A program made the position numbers and the translations under genes. Source: Mariprofundaceae bacterium (GTDB lineage Bacteria; Pseudomonadota; Zetaproteobacteria; Mariprofundales; Mariprofundaceae). From it: a DNA stretch of 9,516 nucleotides. The DNA lies in assembly GCA_030950835.1 (NCBI GenBank), contig JAUZQU010000012.1, positions 1 to 9,516 on the forward strand, given 5' to 3'. This document shows, piece by piece, positions 6,145-9,516 of this stretch (positions within the stretch are counted from its first letter, which is position 1; each line of letters opens with the position of its first letter). The notes under the pieces were generated by a model that had not been told where the DNA came from, searched no databases, and saw nothing but the letters and a program-made list of their open reading frames with translations.

Positions 6145-8061
6145 ATGTTAGAATCAATGCGTAAACATGCAAAAGGTTGGTTGTCCAAGGTCATACTTGG
6201 TGCCATTATTTTAGCTTTCTCACTGTGGGGTGTGGAAGGTTATTTTTCGGGCAATCAAATTGAAACGGTGGCAGAAATTGATGGCGAAATCATCAACAAT
6301 GTTGATTTTGAAGTCACTTACAACCGCCAGCTAAGCAATTATAGTAATATGTTGGGGGAGCAGTTCAACAAAGAACTCGCAGCTCAACTTGGCGTGAAAG
6401 ATGAAACAATACAAACCATGATTAACCGTCGTTTGATGTTGATTGAAGCCCAACATTTAGGTTTGGTGGTGCCTGATACGGCAGTGATTGGCACTGTACA
6501 ATCCAACCCTTCCTTTCAAGAGCAGCAACAGTTTAATGCTGCACGTTATCAAAATCTGACCCGTCAAATGGGTTTTAGAACGGTGCGTGACTATGAAGAT
6601 TACCTGCGGGTCAATATGTTGATTGATACTTTGCAAAAGTCGGTGACAGAAACTGCAATGGTGAGTGATGAAGAAGTCAAAAAGCGTTTTCAAGCGAAAT
6701 TTGAGAAACGTGTCTTGTCGGCTTTGATTGTGAACCCTGATGACCTGATAGATGGTATAAAAGTGAGCGATGATCAAGCACGCGATTGGTATGATAACCA
6801 TGCTTCATCGTATCAATCTGCATTACAAGTGGACTTTCAAGTTGTCGAAATCAAAGGCGAAGATTTAACAGATATGATGGTGACTGAAGATGATATTACT
6901 GCTGCTTATGAAGCAAGGTTGGCGGAATATACGGTCGCTGAAGAGCGTAAAGCATCGCATATTTTGCTGCGTGTGGCGCAAGATGCATCGCAAGATGTGC
7001 TGCAAACCGCGCAAGATAGGCTTGAAGTGGCACAGCAACGTTTGGCTGCAGGCGAAAGCTTTGCCGATGTGGCAAAAGATATGTCGGATGATGTGACAGC
7101 AGCTGAAGGTGGCAGTTTAGGCTTCTTTAAACGTGGCATGATGGTGGATGCGTTTGATGTGGTTGTTTTTGAGCAATTACAAGCAGGTGAAATCAGTGAT
7201 GTGGTGCGTACACAGTTTGGGTTGCATTTGGTCAAGCTCGAAGCGATTCAAGAAGCACAAGTAAGCGCTTTAGCAGATGTGCGTGATGCGTTGCAAGTGC
7301 AAGTATTGTTGCAAAGCCAAGCTGATGAGGCATTTCGTTTAAGAGAAGAGCTGGATGATGCTTTGGGTATGGAAGAGTCGTTGCAGGATGCGGCTTTAAG
7401 TGTGGGTTTGCAGGTGCGTGAATTGGGCGTATTGAGCATTCAAAATGCTTTGGCTGAACCGTTGTTCAGTGCTTCATCCGAATTATACAAGTTGGCGTTT
7501 TCTGCTTCGGCAACTGACCCTGTGGATATCATTGAAGTGGCAGAAGGGCATTATGTGGCATTACAGGTGAAGCAGCGTTTTGAGCCTGATACGTTACCTT
7601 TTGCAGAGGTGGTGGCGAAGGTTTATGCCGATGTGCGTGTGGATGAATCGATCAAACAAGCGCAAAAGATGGCTCAAGACATACTTACTGCAGCACAAGC
7701 TGGTGATGCCATTGATACTTTGGCACAAAAGTTCTCTCAGCCTAAATATATGGCAAAACCTGTGTTGCGCAGTGGCGAAGGGGACGATGCAACATGGTTG
7801 TCTGCGGATGTGTTGGCAGCAGCGTTTCGTACGCCACAAGGTCAGTGGTTAGGTGTTCATGTGCAAACGGCACAAGGCGTGGCAGTGGTGTATGTGCAAG
7901 ATGTACAAGCAGCAAACGATGATGCTTTTGCTGATGCCGCAGCTGCAGTGCGTGAAGAAGCGGTAAAAGCCAAGGGCGCGGTGCGTTTTGCGCGTTGGAT
8001 GGCAAGTGTGCGTGATCGCCATGATATTGTAATTAATCAGCGTGTATTGGGTCGTTATTGA
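6145..8061 (+). CDS. ppiD: PpiD-type periplasmic foldase (SurA-N / parvulin peptidyl-prolyl isomerase domain)
   Basis: A 638-residue membrane-anchored chaperone of the PpiD/SurA group that helps proteins leaving the Sec translocon to fold in the periplasm. A short basic N-terminus (MRKHAKGWLSK) is followed by one hydrophobic helix at residues about 14-34, then a SurA-like N-terminal chaperone domain starting with AEIDGEIINN. A parvulin domain lies at about 265-367: H272 in ASHILL, GGSLGFFKRGMMVDAF, and FGLHLVK with H361. These match conserved parvulin positions, so isomerase activity is possible, unlike E. coli PpiD, which is usually described as inactive. A long C-terminal part follows, as expected. 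The frame is open back to a GTG at 6058, but I choose the ATG at 6145: CGAGG lies seven bases upstream, the promoter falls inside the longer version, and the added residues are not family-like. It is first in a probable operon with bioD, 34 bases downstream. Confidence 0.9.
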   Translation: MLESMRKHAKGWLSKVILGAIILAFSLWGVEGYFSGNQIETVAEIDGEIINNVDFEVTYNRQLSNYSNMLGEQFNKELAAQLGVKDETIQTMINRRLMLIEAQHLGLVVPDTAVIGTVQSNPSFQEQQQFNAARYQNLTRQMGFRTVRDYEDYLRVNMLIDTLQKSVTETAMVSDEEVKKRFQAKFEKRVLSALIVNPDDLIDGIKVSDDQARDWYDNHASSYQSALQVDFQVVEIKGEDLTDMMVTEDDITAAYEARLAEYTVAEERKASHILLRVAQDASQDVLQTAQDRLEVAQQRLAAGESFADVAKDMSDDVTAAEGGSLGFFKRGMMVDAFDVVVFEQLQAGEISDVVRTQFGLHLVKLEAIQEAQVSALADVRDALQVQVLLQSQADEAFRLREELDDALGMEESLQDAALSVGLQVRELGVLSIQNALAEPLFSASSELYKLAFSASATDPVDIIEVAEGHYVALQVKQRFEPDTLPFAEVVAKVYADVRVDESIKQAQKMAQDILTAAQAGDAIDTLAQKFSQPKYMAKPVLRSGEGDDATWLSADVLAAAFRTPQGQWLGVHVQTAQGVAVVYVQDVQAANDDAFADAAAAVREEAVKAKGAVRFARWMASVRDRHDIVINQRVLGRY

Positions 8062-8095
8062 GCAGGGAAACCTGTAGCAGAGCGTGATTTAAAGG

Positions 8096-8773
8096 GTGTC
8101 TCGTGCTGTTTTTATCACAGCAACGGATACGGGTGCTGGTAAAACATGGGTGACCCAACATCTGTTGCGCTTGCTGTTGCAAAAGGGCGAGGATGTCCAA
8201 GCTTTAAAGCCGATTGCCAGTGGTATGCTGCCTTCGGGTCTGAATGAAGATGTGGACATTTTACTCTCTGAACAGCCCCATAAAACGCAGCCTATGCTTA
8301 ATTTTCATACCTTTTCAAACCCTGTTGCGCCAGCCATGGCAGCACAGCTTGAACAACATACCTTGGATCAAGAAACTCTGGCACTTTGGTTGCAACAGCA
8401 ACGTCAACAGCAGCAACTGACGTTGATTGAAGGGGTTGGCGGCTTGATGGTTCCTTTGGGCGTGGCTGGGCAAGAGACATGGCTTTTAAGCGATTGGATA
8501 CAAGATATACCTGATGTAGATGTATTGCTGGTGGTGCCTTTGCGCTTGGGTTGTATGAATCAAGTGTTGTTAAGCTGTTCTTTGCTGGCAAGCCTGAATA
8601 TCACGCCTATATGTTTACTTTTTAATGATATAGATCAGCAAGGTGAGGCTGAAAAAACAATGGCTCTTTTAAAGCCATGTTTAAGTCGGATTTTTGACAC
8701 ATTACCCCCACTCATTGCCGTCCAACATAGGCAAGATTTAAGCCAACTCTATCCCATATTGGAAACACGTTGA
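8096..8773 (+). CDS. bioD: ATP-dependent dethiobiotin synthetase BioD
   Basis: A 225-residue cytosolic enzyme for the penultimate biotin step: it closes the ureido ring of 7,8-diaminopelargonic acid with CO2 and ATP. The P-loop TDTGAGKT (10-17) comes right after the first strand. ALKPIASG (36-43) supplies the substrate-contacting K38, EGVGGLMVPL (112-121) the second metal/phosphate-binding region, and LGCMNQ (151-156) and LFNDID (175-180) the positions that recognise substrate and adenine. Length fits the family. A short Gln-rich run (about 100-107) is unusual but falls just before a strand. The start is GTG: the in-frame stop at 8090-8092 leaves no earlier start, and no other start codon precedes the P-loop. 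AAAGG (8091-8095) directly abuts this GTG, so initiation looks weak. No other biotin gene is in the window, so bioD is detached from a bio cluster here. Confidence 0.92.
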   Translation: MSRAVFITATDTGAGKTWVTQHLLRLLLQKGEDVQALKPIASGMLPSGLNEDVDILLSEQPHKTQPMLNFHTFSNPVAPAMAAQLEQHTLDQETLALWLQQQRQQQQLTLIEGVGGLMVPLGVAGQETWLLSDWIQDIPDVDVLLVVPLRLGCMNQVLLSCSLLASLNITPICLLFNDIDQQGEAEKTMALLKPCLSRIFDTLPPLIAVQHRQDLSQLYPILETR

Positions 8774-8818
8774 TAGGCTGTTTACTTTCTTGTTGAATCA
8801 ACGAGAATTGCGCCTGTT

Positions 8819-9516
8819 ATGAACGAACCTGAAAACAATAAAGTTAAAATTGCTTTAGAAGCAAGCTTAAGGCTGCACCCTAAAAAGGTGGAGTTGGGTC
8901 AAGCTGAGCTGTTGACAGATGCGCTGTTGCACCCATTTGATGATTTGGACAGGCGTTTAAACATGCATATTTCAGGTGCTAAAGGTGGGGAAAAGCTGCG
9001 TAAGGGTATGCAGGCATACTTATCGCGCCTGAATTCTAATCCAATGATTCCTTTGCATTTCCGCTTAAAAGTGTTGAAACGTTTTGAGGAGCAGCTTGAC
9101 CTGTTTGATGCGGAAATGACGGCGGCTGTATTAAATGCGCATAAAATTGGCATTGATATGGTGCAAAAAGAAGCGTTAGAAGAGCCTGCTTATTATCGTA
9201 TTTTGGTGGACATGGTATCCCATGCGATTGAGCTGGCTGGTCGTTTGATGCGGGACACTTTGGGCTCTTATGAACCGCCAGCTGTGATTACGATTCGTCA
9301 GGTGTTTGATTTGATGCGTTTGGGCATGATTGTATTGCCTGAATTAAGTGAGAATGCCCAAAAAGAGAAAAAACGCCTGCATTTGTCTATTGTACGGTAT
9401 GAATTGTTAAGAAACTTGGATTTTTATAGTAAAACTGTGTTGCAACAAGCTATGATGTTGGATGAACTGAACCATCATATCAAGATATTGAGCCCTTCTT
9501 ATTTGCCTAAAGAAGA
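8819..9516 (+). CDS. Unrecognised, mostly helical protein (N-terminal 232 residues, cut by window end)
   Basis: An open frame from ATG 8819 with no stop up to the last base, so the gene continues outside. I do not recognise the family. The visible part has no signal peptide and no membrane helix. It is rich in Leu, Met, Lys and Glu with amphipathic helical spacing: LSRLNSNPMIPLHFRLKVLKRFEEQLDLF (about residues 68-96 by eye) looks like two helices joined at a proline turn, followed by YYRILVDMVSHAIELAGRL. Helical N-terminal regions of this look precede PilZ (cyclic-di-GMP-binding) domains in some proteobacterial proteins, but no PilZ motif is visible here, so this is only a possibility. Codon use resembles that of its neighbours. 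The start has no strong ribosome site; GAGA lies more than ten bases upstream. It follows bioD by 45 bases. Confidence 0.75.
   Translation, partial: MNEPENNKVKIALEASLRLHPKKVELGQAELLTDALLHPFDDLDRRLNMHISGAKGGEKLRKGMQAYLSRLNSNPMIPLHFRLKVLKRFEEQLDLFDAEMTAAVLNAHKIGIDMVQKEALEEPAYYRILVDMVSHAIELAGRLMRDTLGSYEPPAVITIRQVFDLMRLGMIVLPELSENAQKEKKRLHLSIVRYELLRNLDFYSKTVLQQAMMLDELNHHIKILSPSYLPKE

Noticed and set aside
8063..8074. CAGG-GAAA-CCTG mini-hairpin right after the ppiD stop
   Set aside because: Only four base pairs with a GNRA loop and no T-run; too small to call a terminator or regulatory element.
8789..8807. TCTTGTT/AACGAGA inverted repeat between bioD and the next gene
   Set aside because: Seven pairs including a wobble, AT-rich, no T-run; unlikely to terminate transcription.

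Overview
The window comes from a proteobacterium with a moderately AT-leaning genome. The PpiD-type periplasmic foldase and the FadI/FadJ-style beta-oxidation proteins point to Proteobacteria. The PpiD N-terminus (positively charged MRKHAKGWLSK followed by one membrane helix) would fit a gamma-, delta- or zetaproteobacterium. I cannot place it further by eye. No mobile element, CRISPR array, rRNA or tRNA is visible, and the window reads as ordinary chromosome with one interesting intergenic region.

Left half, minus strand (5270 down to 154): a compact three-gene fatty-acid beta-oxidation operon, read in the order thiolase (FadI type), bifunctional enoyl-CoA hydratase/3-hydroxyacyl-CoA dehydrogenase (FadJ/FadB type), and long-chain acyl-CoA synthetase (FAA1/FadD15 type). 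The first two genes overlap by 13 bases. The third has its Shine-Dalgarno sequence fused to the stop codon of the second. Together they activate fatty acids to CoA esters and carry out the hydration, second oxidation and thiolysis steps. The first oxidation step (acyl-CoA dehydrogenase) is not encoded here. Bases 1-153, downstream, may hold the start of a further minus-strand gene, but this is weak.

Middle (5271-6144): about 870 bases between two divergent transcription units. It contains a previously unlisted 54-codon minus-strand gene (5553-5717) for a single-pass membrane peptide. Its structured 3' region carries up to three hairpins and ends in a strong Rho-independent terminator (5411-5472) with an unusual 20-nt, almost pure C/U loop (G-rich, G-quadruplex-capable on the other strand). 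A G.U wobble that exists only in minus-strand RNA supports the direction. The fad upstream region has a 13-bp-period tandem repeat whose core, AGGTGTACA, recurs upstream of the small gene. There is also a TTC-AGCT-GAA type palindrome just before the fad start.

Right half, plus strand: from a recognisable extended -10 promoter (6091-6119) come ppiD (membrane-anchored parvulin-type foldase), bioD (dethiobiotin synthetase, GTG start) and the first 232 codons of an unrecognised, largely helical protein that runs off the window. These three are closely spaced (34 and 45 bases), with no terminator visible between them, and are probably co-transcribed. Their functions are not obviously linked.
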